This document shows positions 1 to 7,745 of a stretch of DNA of 14,742 nt, in pieces. Below the pieces are notes generated by a model, which saw nothing but the letters and a program-made list of their open reading frames with translations, had not been told where the DNA came from and made no database searches. The DNA lies in the NCBI GenBank assembly GCA_026389955.1, contig JAPLGY010000409.1, forward strand, positions 1-14,742, given 5' to 3'. Made by a program: the position numbers and the translations under genes. Each line of letters begins with the position of its first letter. The stretch's first letter is position 1. Source of the stretch: Caldilinea sp. (GTDB lineage: Bacteria; Chloroflexota; Anaerolineae; Caldilineales; Caldilineaceae).

Positions 1-2
1 AG

Positions 3-479
3 CTCTACGTGGGCCCGCAGTTCAACTGGCGCGGCAAACGCCGGCTCGAAGCGGCGGGGATCACCGCAGTTGTCAACCTGCGCACCGAGTTCGACGACGC
101 AGCTCACGGTCTGGCCTTTCCGCGCTACTGTTATTTGCCGACGGTCGACGACGATTCACCCAGCAGCGCCCATTTTCAACAGGGTGTCGAGTTTATTCGT
201 GCTGTAGTCGAAGAGGGCGGCAAGGTCTATGTCCACTGCAAAGCCGGGATCGGGCGTGCACCCACCCTTGCCGCCGCCTATCTGGTGGCCAGCGGCTATT
301 CGCTGGACGCAGCCTTGACCTTGATTCGACAGGCACGCCCTTTTATTGCGATGACGCCCTCCCAGTGGCAGGCCTTGCGTTCCTACGCAGGACAGTTTAC
401 TGATTTGCAAGGTCTTGGGTTCAGGCGGGGGGCTTCAGAGGAAGACGGCGCAGCGGGCCGATCGGCAGCGCACGCATAA
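3..479 (+). CDS. Dual-specificity/tyrosine protein phosphatase-like protein (5' partial)
   Basis: A cysteine-dependent phosphatase of the dual-specificity/PTP-like superfamily, probably cytoplasmic, acting on phosphoprotein or another small phospho-substrate. The signature [11 protein letters not shown] is visible, with the nucleophilic Cys codon at 237-239 and the phosphate-binding Arg seven codons later (CxxxxGxxR-like P-loop). An upstream VDDDSP stretch could supply the general acid Asp. The following helix ([17 protein letters not shown]) and RPFI are typical of the fold. The frame is open to the left edge: the codons before the GTG at 9 read L-Y, and LYVGPQ matches the usual start of the domain, so the real start lies outside the window. 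The phosphatase fold seems to end near [12 protein letters not shown]. The last 20 or so codons ([11 protein letters not shown] and on) run over the 3' end of the convergent membrane gene and look like non-conserved tail. The substrate cannot be told from sequence. Confidence 0.88.
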   Translation, partial: LYVGPQFNWRGKRRLEAAGITAVVNLRTEFDDAAHGLAFPRYCYLPTVDDDSPSSAHFQQGVEFIRAVVEEGGKVYVHCKAGIGRAPTLAAAYLVASGYSLDAALTLIRQARPFIAMTPSQWQALRSYAGQFTDLQGLGFRRGASEEDGAAGRSAAHA

Positions 480-3400
480 CCAGCGCCATCTCCTCGCCCC
501 GAAAAGCACCGGCGACTGGCAGCACCGCCACATAGACCAGGAGCCCAGCAGGCAGTGCCAGCAGCAGCGAGAACTCTGCACGCTGGAGCAGCCAGATTGT
601 GCACCCCATCGCTGCAACAGCCAGCAGCGGCGGGCCAAAGACCCTGCCCCACGGCACTGTGCCGACAGACCGGCGCACTATCCAGTAAAAGGGAAAGAGC
701 AGGCTGAACTCGCTCAGAATCGTGGCCGTCGCCGCTCCTATATAGCCCAGTCTGGGAATCAGCAGCAGATTGCCGACGATGTTGAAGAGCACCCCGAACA
801 CAAAGGCGCGTGTCAGCACCTGCTGCTGATTGGCTGCAATCAACACATACTGGGTCACACTGTTGACAAAACCGATCGGAATGCTCCAGACAATCGCCTG
901 AAAAGCGACGTCCGCCCCGCCCATGTACGAAATGCTCCGCCCGAAAATCTGGAACTCCCCCGGGATGTTCAAGTATTGCGCTCCACCTACCAGATAGACG
1001 AGGGGGGTGGCCAGAAACGTGACCGCCATCGCCACCGGCAGGCTGAGCAGCGTCAACAGCCGCAGGCTGAGCACATAGGAGCGCAGCAGGTTGTTGCGCT
1101 CGCTGCGCGCAAAACGGCTCATCAACGGAAAAATTGCCATCGTGAACATGCTGGGAATGATGTTCAGCCCATCCAGGTATTTCAGCCCGATGCTGTAAAG
1201 CCCGACCGCAGCAGAGCCAGCCAGCGGACGCAAAATCCACACGTCGATCCGCCAGAAAATGGTGGCCAACAGGTGGTTGATCATCAGGGGGCCGCTGTAG
1301 GCCAGCATCCACCGCTGCAACGCTCCGTCCCACTGCCAGTGCGGACGCAGCAGCTTCGCACGCAGCAAGGCATACAGCCAGACAACCTGCAGCAAATTGA
1401 CCGCCAGCGCCACTGCGGCCAGCCCGATGTAGCCCCAGTCGAGCAGCAGCACCAGCGCCCCCAACGCCACCTTGAGCAGGGCCACCGCATTGGTCAGCCC
1501 CGCCGGGTATTCCATCTTCTCAAACGCCATAAACAGGCTGCTCAGGGCATCTGCATAGTTGGCAAAAAGCATCGCCGCCGCCAGCAGCAGCAGCGCCTGG
1601 ATCTCCTGCGCATGGATCGACTGTAAATCAGGCCAGACAACACCGACCGCCCAGTAGCCGGAGACCACCAGCCCCATCAAGGGCAGGCTGAAGACCCAGA
1701 GCAGTGTGCGCAGCGCCAGAACATTGGTGAGATACCGGCTGGCCTGGTTTTTGTCTGCGGCCACATCGCGCGTCAGCAAGGTGCCCAACCCGTAACGGCT
1801 GACGATCTCAAAGAACCCGTAAATGGCCACGACAAAGTACCACTCCCCGGTCCCGGCAGGCCCCAGCAGACGTACGTACAGCAGGGCAAAGGCAAAGTCG
1901 ACTGCCTTGTTGAAAAGGCTCAACCCCATCGGCACCAGCGAATTTTTGGCCACACGTTTGACGTCATGCACCTCGATCTCGGGCCGGTAGTAGCGCCCCC
2001 AAATCCAGAAGAGCAGCAGCATCAAAACCGTCATCCCGGCCAAAAAGCTCGTATACAGCCCCAGTTTGAAACTCATCGGGCTGTAGACGAAGCGGACCGT
2101 CCACTGCCCGTCCTGTGCCAGGTAGACGGCCCGGAAAGCGCTGTTGGCGCGCTGGATGGGCAGTTCGACTTCCTGGTTTTCATCGCCGCCAAAGGGACGC
2201 AGATAGGCCTTCCACCCCGGAAAGTAGGCGTCGGTGAGCAACAGCCAGCCCCGGTCGCTCAAATTGACGTCGACAAAGACTTCGTTGGCTGTGTAGCGGC
2301 TGATCTGCGCCGCGCGCAGCGCCGGGCTGGCAGGCAGCAGGCCGTTCGGGTCTGCGGGTGGCTCCTCGAGAAAAAGCTGGCTGCGCAGATCCGTGCGGGT
2401 CAGCGGCTGCTCCGCTGCTGGCACGACGCTGGCCGCAGGAAGGATCAGCGCCCGCGGGAATGCTTCCAGATTTTCGTAGACGCGCACGCTGTCGTCCTGG
2501 TAGATCTCTGCCCAGCCCGGGTTGGGGACAGCATGTTCGGTGATCAGGTATTGGATGTTGAGCAGGTCCAGCAGCGGGTTGTCGAGCGCCGCGTAGACGT
2601 CGCCGCCCGGCTGCGCGTAGATCGGCGCGATCCGGTTGTAGAGCAGTTCGTTGGCCTGTGGCTGGATGCGGTTCATGAAGTCCACATACTGGCGCAGAAT
2701 GACCGAATCGTAGCCGCGCACGTCGTGCCAGCCATAGTACATTCCCATGTTGGCGTTGAACGTTTTTTCACCCGGCGCATTGAAGGTCGTGAAACGCCAG
2801 GGCGTGTTGCGGGTTGCCTCGCGTTCGTTGAGAAAATCGACGACTGCCGGTTTCCCCGCCGGTTTCCAAGGAGCCAATGCCGGGTCGCTCGCCGGGTTGA
2901 AGGTGCCGTGCGCGACAAAGAGGTCGACACACACCAATGCCACCAAGGCGGGGCCCAGCCAGCGTGTCCCTGGCCAGCGCATCCCTGCCCCCACCAGCAG
3001 CCCGGCCAGCAGTGCAGCCAGCCCACCGTGCACCAGATTGGCCGCCTGATAGCTCCAAAACATTCGACCACTGGCAAAGGCCCTCTGTGCCAGATCGCTG
3101 CCGTCGACGATGCGCTGGCCCAACGCGATGAACGGGCCGGGGAGCAGGAGGCTGGCCAGCACCAGGCCGATCATGCTCCCGCCGACCAGCAGGGCCAGCA
3201 GGGCCAGCGACTGTACTGCACGTCGAACCGGACGTTGCAAGCCTCCGGAGGAGGCGTACCCCAACAGATGCTGGGCGCCCACTGCGCCCAGCACGGCCAT
3301 GCTCAGCGTAAAGGGAAAGACCCAACGAAACGGGCTGTGCAGCTGGTTCCAGCCGGGCAGCCCATAAAAGAGCAGCGCGTAAAGCGGCGTGCCAAAAGCA

Positions 3401-4656
3401 AAAAGCAGCGAGACGACCGCCAGCGCTGCAAAAAAGCCGGGGATCCCGCTCCCTGGCAGGGTCGGCGGGCGGTCACGTCGCCAAAGAGCGTTGGCTGCTG
3501 CCAGGACAGCTGTTCCAGCCAGCAGCCAGGTCACCACCCCCACGTAGCTGCCCCCTTCGACATAGTTTTTGATGCCCCAGAAGATGACAGGGGCAGGCTC
3601 GCCCAGCGCATTGGTCGTCGCCGGCTGCCAGAGACGCTCCCAGAGGTCAAACCAGCCATGATGGCTGGGATTGCCGAACAGATTGGGCAGCGCGAAGGTG
3701 AGGAGATGGCGGCTGGGCCAGGCCCAGCCGGTGACCTGCTGCAGCGTTGCATTGCCTTCACGAAAGTTGTGCGGCAGCAGTTCGACCAGCGGGATCAACT
3801 GGGCTGCGCCGACAGCTACGCCGAGCAGTGCCAGGGTCGCCAGCCAGCCGGCCAGCCGCAGCGTGCAGGCCAGGGCCGGCCAGAAGGCAGAACCTGCCCG
3901 CAGGCGCCGATAGGCGGCAACCAGCCGCACCCCGCTGAAGGCCCCAGCGACCAACAACGTGTAGTAGATCAGCTCTGGGTGCCCTGCCAGGACCACCAGC
4001 CCGACTACCGCTGCGCCGGCAGCAACGTACGGGATCGGGAGAAAGCTGCGCACCCCCTTTTCTTCTTGCTTGCGAACGATGAGCTCGATCACAGCCAGCA
4101 AAAGAGGCAGCCAGGGGACTGCCGCCAGAAACATCGTGAAGACGACGCTGGCGATCAAAAAGCCGCTGAACATGTAGACGATCGCCCCGAACAGCGCCGC
4201 CAGCACCCGCAGACGCAGCACCCGGCCAAACCCGTACAGCGCCGCCCCAGCGATCGCTACCTGCAGCGCCGTGAACCAGCCATAGGCGATCTCTAGCGGC
4301 AGCAGATAGAAAAGAAGGTTGAGCGGGTACAATGCGCTGGCCTGCCCCCCGGCCAGAAACGGAACCCCCGTCAAAATTTTGGGGTTCCAAAGCGGGATTT
4401 CGCCGGCAGCCAGGCTCTCGCGCAGATGGAGCTTCCAGGCTGCGTTTTGCAAAACCAGGTCGGACAGCAGGTCGTTGTAGGGAATTCGGCCCGCTTGCAG
4501 AGATCGCCAGGGGTCAAAGGTGCTCAAATTGTCGTAGGGCAGCAGCGTCGCCGCCGTGATCGACGGCACCAGCACCGGGGCAAACCAGAGCAGCGCAAGC
4601 AGCAGAATGACCAGCAAAGCCAGCAGGTCGGAACGAAAGCGGCCCAATCGTGTCAT
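421..4656 (-). CDS. YfhO-type GT-C membrane protein fused to a MOP-superfamily polysaccharide flippase
   Basis: A very large integral membrane protein of 1411 residues with two apparently complete modules. Residues 1 to about 890 are YfhO-like: a first TM helix, an extracytoplasmic [12 protein letters not shown] region, [16 protein letters not shown] and [11 protein letters not shown], roughly a dozen TM helices, and a soluble domain containing [11 protein letters not shown] (near 700) and [16 protein letters not shown] (near 804). From about 900 to the end is a full-length Wzx/MVF-type flippase of about 510 residues, starting [23 protein letters not shown] and [17 protein letters not shown], with about a dozen TM helices. 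In Firmicutes, YfhO proteins transfer sugars from polyprenyl-phosphate carriers to cell-wall polymers; MOP flippases move lipid-linked glycans outward. I chose ATG 4656 because a GAGGA lies ten bases upstream and a TM helix follows; the longer in-frame start at 4722 would add a Gly/Cys/Arg-rich, unconvincing leader. It lies 107 bp downstream of a glycosyltransferase gene on the same strand, so the two are probably co-transcribed. Confidence 0.9.
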   Translation of the reverse strand: MTRLGRFRSDLLALLVILLLALLWFAPVLVPSITAATLLPYDNLSTFDPWRSLQAGRIPYNDLLSDLVLQNAAWKLHLRESLAAGEIPLWNPKILTGVPFLAGGQASALYPLNLLFYLLPLEIAYGWFTALQVAIAGAALYGFGRVLRLRVLAALFGAIVYMFSGFLIASVVFTMFLAAVPWLPLLLAVIELIVRKQEEKGVRSFLPIPYVAAGAAVVGLVVLAGHPELIYYTLLVAGAFSGVRLVAAYRRLRAGSAFWPALACTLRLAGWLATLALLGVAVGAAQLIPLVELLPHNFREGNATLQQVTGWAWPSRHLLTFALPNLFGNPSHHGWFDLWERLWQPATTNALGEPAPVIFWGIKNYVEGGSYVGVVTWLLAGTAVLAAANALWRRDRPPTLPGSGIPGFFAALAVVSLLFAFGTPLYALLFYGLPGWNQLHSPFRWVFPFTLSMAVLGAVGAQHLLGYASSGGLQRPVRRAVQSLALLALLVGGSMIGLVLASLLLPGPFIALGQRIVDGSDLAQRAFASGRMFWSYQAANLVHGGLAALLAGLLVGAGMRWPGTRWLGPALVALVCVDLFVAHGTFNPASDPALAPWKPAGKPAVVDFLNEREATRNTPWRFTTFNAPGEKTFNANMGMYYGWHDVRGYDSVILRQYVDFMNRIQPQANELLYNRIAPIYAQPGGDVYAALDNPLLDLLNIQYLITEHAVPNPGWAEIYQDDSVRVYENLEAFPRALILPAASVVPAAEQPLTRTDLRSQLFLEEPPADPNGLLPASPALRAAQISRYTANEVFVDVNLSDRGWLLLTDAYFPGWKAYLRPFGGDENQEVELPIQRANSAFRAVYLAQDGQWTVRFVYSPMSFKLGLYTSFLAGMTVLMLLLFWIWGRYYRPEIEVHDVKRVAKNSLVPMGLSLFNKAVDFAFALLYVRLLGPAGTGEWYFVVAIYGFFEIVSRYGLGTLLTRDVAADKNQASRYLTNVLALRTLLWVFSLPLMGLVVSGYWAVGVVWPDLQSIHAQEIQALLLLAAAMLFANYADALSSLFMAFEKMEYPAGLTNAVALLKVALGALVLLLDWGYIGLAAVALAVNLLQVVWLYALLRAKLLRPHWQWDGALQRWMLAYSGPLMINHLLATIFWRIDVWILRPLAGSAAVGLYSIGLKYLDGLNIIPSMFTMAIFPLMSRFARSERNNLLRSYVLSLRLLTLLSLPVAMAVTFLATPLVYLVGGAQYLNIPGEFQIFGRSISYMGGADVAFQAIVWSIPIGFVNSVTQYVLIAANQQQVLTRAFVFGVLFNIVGNLLLIPRLGYIGAATATILSEFSLLFPFYWIVRRSVGTVPWGRVFGPPLLAVAAMGCTIWLLQRAEFSLLLALPAGLLVYVAVLPVAGAFRGEEMALVMRALPIGPLRRLPLKPPA

Positions 4657-4763
4657 AAAAGGTGTGTCCTCAAGCAGACGCCTACAGCGCACCGGACAGC
4701 AGCTGCCTCCCCCCGGTCCCATCCTAGCCCCCCCCCACAGCAGCCTCCCCGCTGCAAATGGCG
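4654..4763 (-). other. Intergenic leader with G tracts (possible G-quadruplex) before the YfhO-flippase gene
   Basis: This 107-bp gap lies between the glycosyltransferase stop and the start of the large membrane gene. On the plus strand it carries C6 (4709-4714) and C9 (4728-4736) tracts, so the mRNA strand has G9, then CTAGGAT, GGG, ACC and G6. This fits the G3+N1-7 pattern of a four-tract G-quadruplex. I see no convincing promoter here, which supports read-through from the glycosyltransferase. Quadruplex formation is inferred from pattern only. Confidence 0.4.
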
Positions 4764-4772
4764 CTAGCGCCA
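4759..4772. repeat. 14-bp perfect palindrome at the glycosyltransferase stop codon
   Basis: TGGCGCTAGCGCCA is a perfect inverted repeat, and the TAG stop of the glycosyltransferase sits in its centre. In the mRNA it could fold as a five-pair stem with a CUAG loop followed by AUUU, at best a weak terminator or pause. The downstream gene has no obvious promoter of its own, so full termination here seems unlikely. Confidence 0.5.
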
Positions 4773-5477
4773 GCGAATCTGCCAGGTGCGCCAGGCGGAT
4801 TCCAGTTTGACCGGAATGTCCAGTTTGCTCTGCCCAATGCGACGGTCTTCAAAGTGGATCGGCACTTCGATCAGATGAAAACCCAGCCGTTCGCACAAGT
4901 AGGCCATCTCTACCTGAAAACTGTACCCGTTGCTGCGAACTGTCTGCAGCCCGATCGATTCCAGGGCTGAGCGGCGCCACATCTTGAAACCGGCAGTCAT
5001 ATCGCGGATGCGCAGCCCCAAAATGGCCCGGCTGTACAGGTTGGCCCACCAGCTCAGCAGGCGACGGCTCCATTCCCAGCGTTCATCCAGTGAACCGCCC
5101 GGCACATAGCGGCTGCCGATCACAACGTCGGCCCCTGTTGCCAGGATCACCCCAAGCATCTGTGGGATGTAATCCGGCGAGTGGCTGAAGTCGGCGTCCA
5201 TCTGGACGATGAAATCTGCCCCAGCCTGGATCGCCTGCTGCATGCCGGCCACGTAGGCGGTTCCCAGCCCACCCTTGCCGGTTCGGTGGAGCACCGACAA
5301 CTGCCGCTTCTGGCCAGAAGCGGCGCCGATCCAGACATGCAGCCCAGCCAGCGGCAGCGCCATCACCGCAGCAACGATCGCCGGCAAGTTTTGTGCTTCG
5401 TTGTAGGTCGGGATCACCACAGCGACCTCTGCACGGTCTGCTTCGGTTTTCCAGCGCTCTCCTATCGTCTGACCCAT
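4764..5477 (-). CDS. Family 2 glycosyltransferase, Dpm1-like polyprenyl-phosphate sugar synthase, apparently missing an internal segment
   Basis: GT-A fold glycosyltransferase of the dolichol/polyprenyl-phosphate mannosyltransferase type, which moves a sugar from a nucleotide donor to a lipid phosphate at the inner face of the membrane. Visible motifs in order are [29 protein letters not shown], the metal-binding [31 protein letters not shown] and [10 protein letters not shown]. There is no C-terminal TM extension, so it is the short soluble or peripheral type. Oddly, the usual VDDNSPDGTG-like segment between the first strand and VLHR is absent. The chain goes from LHVWI straight to [15 protein letters not shown], about 15 residues short, and a perfect 22-bp palindrome sits there. 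Activity is therefore uncertain. ATG 5477 is preferred because GAGGA lies 11 bases upstream; ATG 5504 (246 aa) is possible. It is followed by the YfhO-flippase gene on the same strand. Confidence 0.85.
   Translation of the reverse strand: MGQTIGERWKTEADRAEVAVVIPTYNEAQNLPAIVAAVMALPLAGLHVWIGAASGQKRQLSVLHRTGKGGLGTAYVAGMQQAIQAGADFIVQMDADFSHSPDYIPQMLGVILATGADVVIGSRYVPGGSLDERWEWSRRLLSWWANLYSRAILGLRIRDMTAGFKMWRRSALESIGLQTVRSNGYSFQVEMAYLCERLGFHLIEVPIHFEDRRIGQSKLDIPVKLESAWRTWQIRWR
5303..5324. repeat. 22-bp perfect palindrome inside the glycosyltransferase gene
   Basis: The arms GCCGCTTCTGG and CCAGAAGCGGC are exact reverse complements with no spacer. The palindrome encodes AASGQKR and lies immediately next to the point where the family's VDD-containing segment should be. 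It could have promoted a deletion or could mark an assembly fault. Confidence 0.8.
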
Positions 5478-5497
5478 GCCGATTTTGATCCTCGCAG

Positions 5498-5530
5498 TCG
5501 GCATGCCAGCTTCACGATCGGTATGCCAGC
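5498..5530. repeat. Two direct repeats of TCGGYATGCCAGC, 20 bp apart
   Basis: TCGGCATGCCAGC (5498-5510) and TCGGTATGCCAGC (5518-5530) differ at one base, and their starts are 20 bp apart, close to two helical turns. They lie between the predicted -10 box of the glycosyltransferase promoter and its preferred start codon, around the expected transcription start. That position suits a repressor operator, but I recognise no regulator for it. Confidence 0.45.
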
Positions 5531-5535
5531 CCGAA

Positions 5536-5566
5536 ATTGTAGCATGGGGCCAGCCAAAATCTGCAA
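5536..5566 (-). promoter_or_regulatory. Predicted extended -10 promoter for the glycosyltransferase/YfhO-flippase operon
   Basis: On the minus strand a -10 box TACAAT (5541-5536) is preceded directly by TGC, giving the extended -10 form. A weak -35 candidate TTGCAG (5566-5561) lies 19 bases upstream. Transcription would start near 5529, giving a leader of about 50 bases to ATG 5477. The same TGCTACAAT string recurs in the promoter near 9810, which adds some support. Confidence 0.5.
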
Positions 5567-5597
5567 TTGCCCCTGTTGCCTTGGAATCGAGGTCACA

Positions 5598-5626
5598 TCG
5601 ACAAAATAGCCAGTTGCCTGTATACT
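5598..5626 (+). promoter_or_regulatory. Predicted sigma-70-type promoter of clpS
   Basis: The -35 box TCGACA (5598-5603) and -10 box TATACT (5621-5626) each match consensus at five of six bases, with an ideal 17-base spacer. Transcription would start near 5633, about 30 bases before the clpS ATG. The opposing promoter for the glycosyltransferase lies about 30 bp away, back to back, so a regulator bound between them could affect both. Confidence 0.65.
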
Positions 5627-5661
5627 GGGTGGAAGAAATTCAATCCAGCTTGGAGTCCAAA

Positions 5662-6012
5662 ATGGCAACTTGTATGAACGATGGAATGGTGCGTGCTCAA
5701 ATCGTCGAACCGCCTGTGCGGCCGGCAGAGAGCATGTTGTCTCAGCCAGCCAAAGCTCTTGCCCCGCGCTGGAATGTCTGGATCCACAACGACGAGGTCA
5801 CGCCGTTCGAGTATGTCCTCCGCATCTTGGTCCGGCTCTTTTTGCTTTCGGAAGAGTTGGCAGAACATGTTGCCCTGACTGCTCACCAGGAGGGACAGGC
5901 CGTCGTTGTCGTCCGCCCGCGCGAGGAGGCGCTGCGTCTGGTCAAAGTGGCGACGGCACGCGCCCAGCTCGACGGCTACCCGTTGCGGTTCAGCGCGGAG
6001 CCCGAGGCATGA
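5662..6012 (+). CDS. clpS: ATP-dependent Clp protease adaptor ClpS
   Basis: ClpS binds N-degron substrates and hands them to the Clp unfoldase-protease in the cytoplasm. The core [20 protein letters not shown], then [24 protein letters not shown], is typical of the family. By alignment with E. coli ClpS, N43, D44 and H75 match N34, D35 and H66, which bind the substrate alpha-amino group; the 32-residue spacing is identical. Two positions differ: E45 replaces D36, and F49 replaces the gatekeeper M40. At 116 residues the length is normal. ATG 5662 is chosen because GGAG lies six bases upstream and the longer open frame to its left runs through the promoter. The stop overlaps the start of the next gene by four bases (ATGA), so the two are probably translationally coupled. 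Confidence 0.93.
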   Translation: MATCMNDGMVRAQIVEPPVRPAESMLSQPAKALAPRWNVWIHNDEVTPFEYVLRILVRLFLLSEELAEHVALTAHQEGQAVVVVRPREEALRLVKVATARAQLDGYPLRFSAEPEA

Positions 6013-6500
6013 CCCTGGACGCTGCTGCTGGACCAGAGTGGCTCCACAGCCACGCACACGTGCCCAATCCCTCTGTTCCGGCAGGCGACGGCACCCTGCG
6101 CTGTTTCCTGCCAGAGGGCCATTCTGTCGATTGGTCGGTCGACGCCTTGCAGAGGTTGCCGGTCAGCGAAGTCTCGGGTTGTTTTATCGTCAGCACCGGC
6201 CACGGCACATCGGGCCCCTTCACCTTTGGTGGGGTCTCCCTGCGGCAATTTTTCGCACATCTGATGGCTGTCGACGCGCTCTGGGCCCAGGTGGATGCGA
6301 TCAGCGCCGACGGGTTTGGGGCCCGTCTGCTGCGCGCCGAAGTCGAAGAGGCCCCTCTGGACCGCCCAGTGCTGCTGGCGTACCGCTGCAACGGACAACC
6401 CCTGACCCGGCAGCAGGGGTTGGTCCGTCTGATCGTGCCGACCGAACAAGAAGATGCCCTCAAACAGGTCAAATGGTTGGCCCAGCTTGTCGTCCGCTGA
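6009..6500 (+). CDS. Small stand-alone sulfite-oxidase-fold (oxidoreductase molybdopterin-binding) domain protein
   Basis: A 163-residue protein resembling the molybdopterin-binding domain of the sulfite oxidase/MsrP family (PF00174-like). The family pattern is visible as LQRLPVSEV, then [14 protein letters not shown], then [27 protein letters not shown] and [11 protein letters not shown]. The catalytic cysteine of this fold would fall in the STGHG stretch, where this protein has Ser/Thr, so normal molybdenum ligation looks impossible or altered. No signal peptide or twin-arginine motif is seen, and no heme or dimerisation domain follows, so it is probably cytoplasmic. It may bind a pterin-like ligand without redox chemistry, or be a structural relic; the role is not known. 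It starts on the ATGA that overlaps the clpS stop. It ends four bases before the convergent SUI1 gene, leaving no room for a terminator between them. Confidence 0.75.
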   Translation: MTLDAAAGPEWLHSHAHVPNPSVPAGDGTLRCFLPEGHSVDWSVDALQRLPVSEVSGCFIVSTGHGTSGPFTFGGVSLRQFFAHLMAVDALWAQVDAISADGFGARLLRAEVEEAPLDRPVLLAYRCNGQPLTRQQGLVRLIVPTEQEDALKQVKWLAQLVVR

Positions 6501-6504
6501 ACGG

Positions 6505-6828
6505 TCAGCCACCCGCCTTTTTGGCCTGGTAGCCGAGCTCCAGCAAGATGGCAACCACCTTGTCCCGTTGGTCACCCTGAATTTCAATCAGCGGCTCTTT
6601 GACAGAACCACCTGTGCCCAGCCGGGTCTTGAGCAATTTGCAGACCTTTTCGAGCTCGGCAGGGGTGACCCCGCTGATCAGCGAGACGCTTTTGCCGCCC
6701 CGCCCTTTGCGCTCCAGATGGACGCGCACCTGCTGTTGGCGGGCGGGCGGCGTGTGTGCAACGGCCGGTCGCGGCGTTTCGCTCGTTGGGTCGGTCGAAT
6801 AGACGACCCGGTGTTTGGGCTCAGCCAT
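6505..6828 (-). CDS. yciH: SUI1/eIF1-family translation factor (YciH-like)
   Basis: A 107-residue bacterial homologue of eukaryotic eIF1. The C-terminal two-thirds is the SUI1 domain: [70 protein letters not shown]. The first 35 or so residues are a polar, Pro-rich linker, as is common in bacterial members. E. coli YciH binds the small ribosomal subunit and affects initiation fidelity; the same is likely here but is inferred. The ATG at 6828 has GGAGG six bases upstream. The gene faces the clpS operon tail-to-tail and starts only 35 bp from the divergent isomerase gene, so its promoter must lie largely inside that gene. Confidence 0.93.
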   Translation of the reverse strand: MAEPKHRVVYSTDPTSETPRPAVAHTPPARQQQVRVHLERKGRGGKSVSLISGVTPAELEKVCKLLKTRLGTGGSVKEPLIEIQGDQRDKVVAILLELGYQAKKAGG

Positions 6829-6863
6829 AGATTGCCTCCAGCCTCAGAAAGGAACGCACTGCC

Positions 6864-7745
6864 ATGTTTTCGTTGACCAGCGATTATTTGACCGACCAGG
6901 GCGATGCCGAACAGGCGCTCCGTTTGCTGTCAGAGGCGGGGTTCACCCACGTCCACTGGTGCCACGAATGGTATTCCGATTTTGTCTACAGCGACAGCGA
7001 GATCGACCAGATCGGGCGTTGGCTCGCCGCCTACGGGCTTCAACTCAACGACACGCACGGTTCAGAAGGGATCCAACACTTCTGGTATGCGCCCGAAGAA
7101 GAGACCCGGCGTGCCGGCATCGAGCTGGTCAAAAATCGAATCGACCTGACTGCCCGTCTGGGCGGCGATGCGGTCGTGATGCACGTCTACCCGCCCACCC
7201 AACATCCAGAGCTGAAGCAGTTCAACCCCTGGCTCTTTGACCAGATCCGCCGCTCTCTCGACGAGGTCGAGCCGTACGCCCGCGCCTGCAACGTGCAGAT
7301 CGCTTTGGAAAATCTGATCGACTTTGCAGCGATCGAAGCCAAGGTCCTCCAGGTTGCCCAGGCTGACGACAACGCTGAACTGCTGTCGAAGCTCTTCGCC
7401 GCCTATGACCCGAGCTTTTTAGGGTTCTGTTTTGATTCTGGCCATGCCGTCCTCGGCCGCAACCGCATCGAACAGTATCTTCCCCACCTACAGCGGCTGG
7501 CTGTGCTGCATCTGAACGACAACGATGGCCACGACGACCTGCACCTGCCGCCCTACGACGGTATTGTGGACTGGGCAAGGGTCGCCGCGTGGGTCGCTGC
7601 CTCCCCCTATACCAAACCACTCAGTTTTGAGCTGTCGCTCCGCCACACTGCGTTTTTGACGCCCGCTGCCTTCCTGGCCCACAGCTACGCCCGCTGCTGC
7701 CGTTTTGCCGACCAGGTCGCTGCCCTGCGCGGGACAGCGCTCTAG
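6864..7745 (+). CDS. Sugar phosphate isomerase/epimerase family protein (AP-endonuclease-2-like TIM barrel)
   Basis: A 293-residue protein of the xylose isomerase-like TIM-barrel superfamily, which covers sugar isomerases, epimerases and inositol-pathway enzymes. Likely metal ligands are E149 (ALENL), D191 and H194 (CFDSGHA), H216 and D219 (HLNDN) and E256 (SFELS), following the superfamily's Glu/Asp/His/Glu pattern at the barrel mouth. The N-terminal [17 protein letters not shown] and LNDTHGSEG are typical early strands. The real substrate cannot be read from sequence: the neighbours encode no sugar operon. The ATG at 6864 has AAAGGA ten bases upstream. The gene ends with TAG inside a CTAG that also forms the stop of the convergent reductase gene. 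Confidence 0.9.
   Translation: MFSLTSDYLTDQGDAEQALRLLSEAGFTHVHWCHEWYSDFVYSDSEIDQIGRWLAAYGLQLNDTHGSEGIQHFWYAPEEETRRAGIELVKNRIDLTARLGGDAVVMHVYPPTQHPELKQFNPWLFDQIRRSLDEVEPYARACNVQIALENLIDFAAIEAKVLQVAQADDNAELLSKLFAAYDPSFLGFCFDSGHAVLGRNRIEQYLPHLQRLAVLHLNDNDGHDDLHLPPYDGIVDWARVAAWVAASPYTKPLSFELSLRHTAFLTPAAFLAHSYARCCRFADQVAALRGTAL

Noticed and set aside
3652..3668. Inverted repeat CCAGCCAT-G-ATGGCTGG within the YfhO module.
   Set aside because: Eight-base arms in a GC-rich coding region are not surprising, and it encodes an ordinary SHHGW stretch.
1966..4296. A 776-codon plus-strand open frame opposite the YfhO module, and a similar 403-codon one at 415-1626.
   Set aside because: Composition is that of an antisense shadow (Gln/Arg/Pro/His-rich), with no domain and no plausible ribosome binding site; the minus-strand protein is strongly supported.
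4657..4722. A 22-residue N-terminal extension of the YfhO-flippase protein from an ATG at 4722.
   Set aside because: The extension is Gly/Cys/Arg-rich and partly encoded by the G tracts, while ATG 4656 has a ribosome binding site and leads directly into the first TM helix.
5300..5345. A frameshift as the cause of the missing VDD segment in the glycosyltransferase.
   Set aside because: An alternative reading frame across this stretch (giving [12 protein letters not shown]) shows nothing like VDDNSPDGT, and the frame is the same on both sides. Bases appear to be truly absent.
6501..6504. A terminator between the molybdopterin-fold gene and the SUI1 gene.
   Set aside because: Only four bases separate the two stops, and no hairpin with a U run is apparent there.
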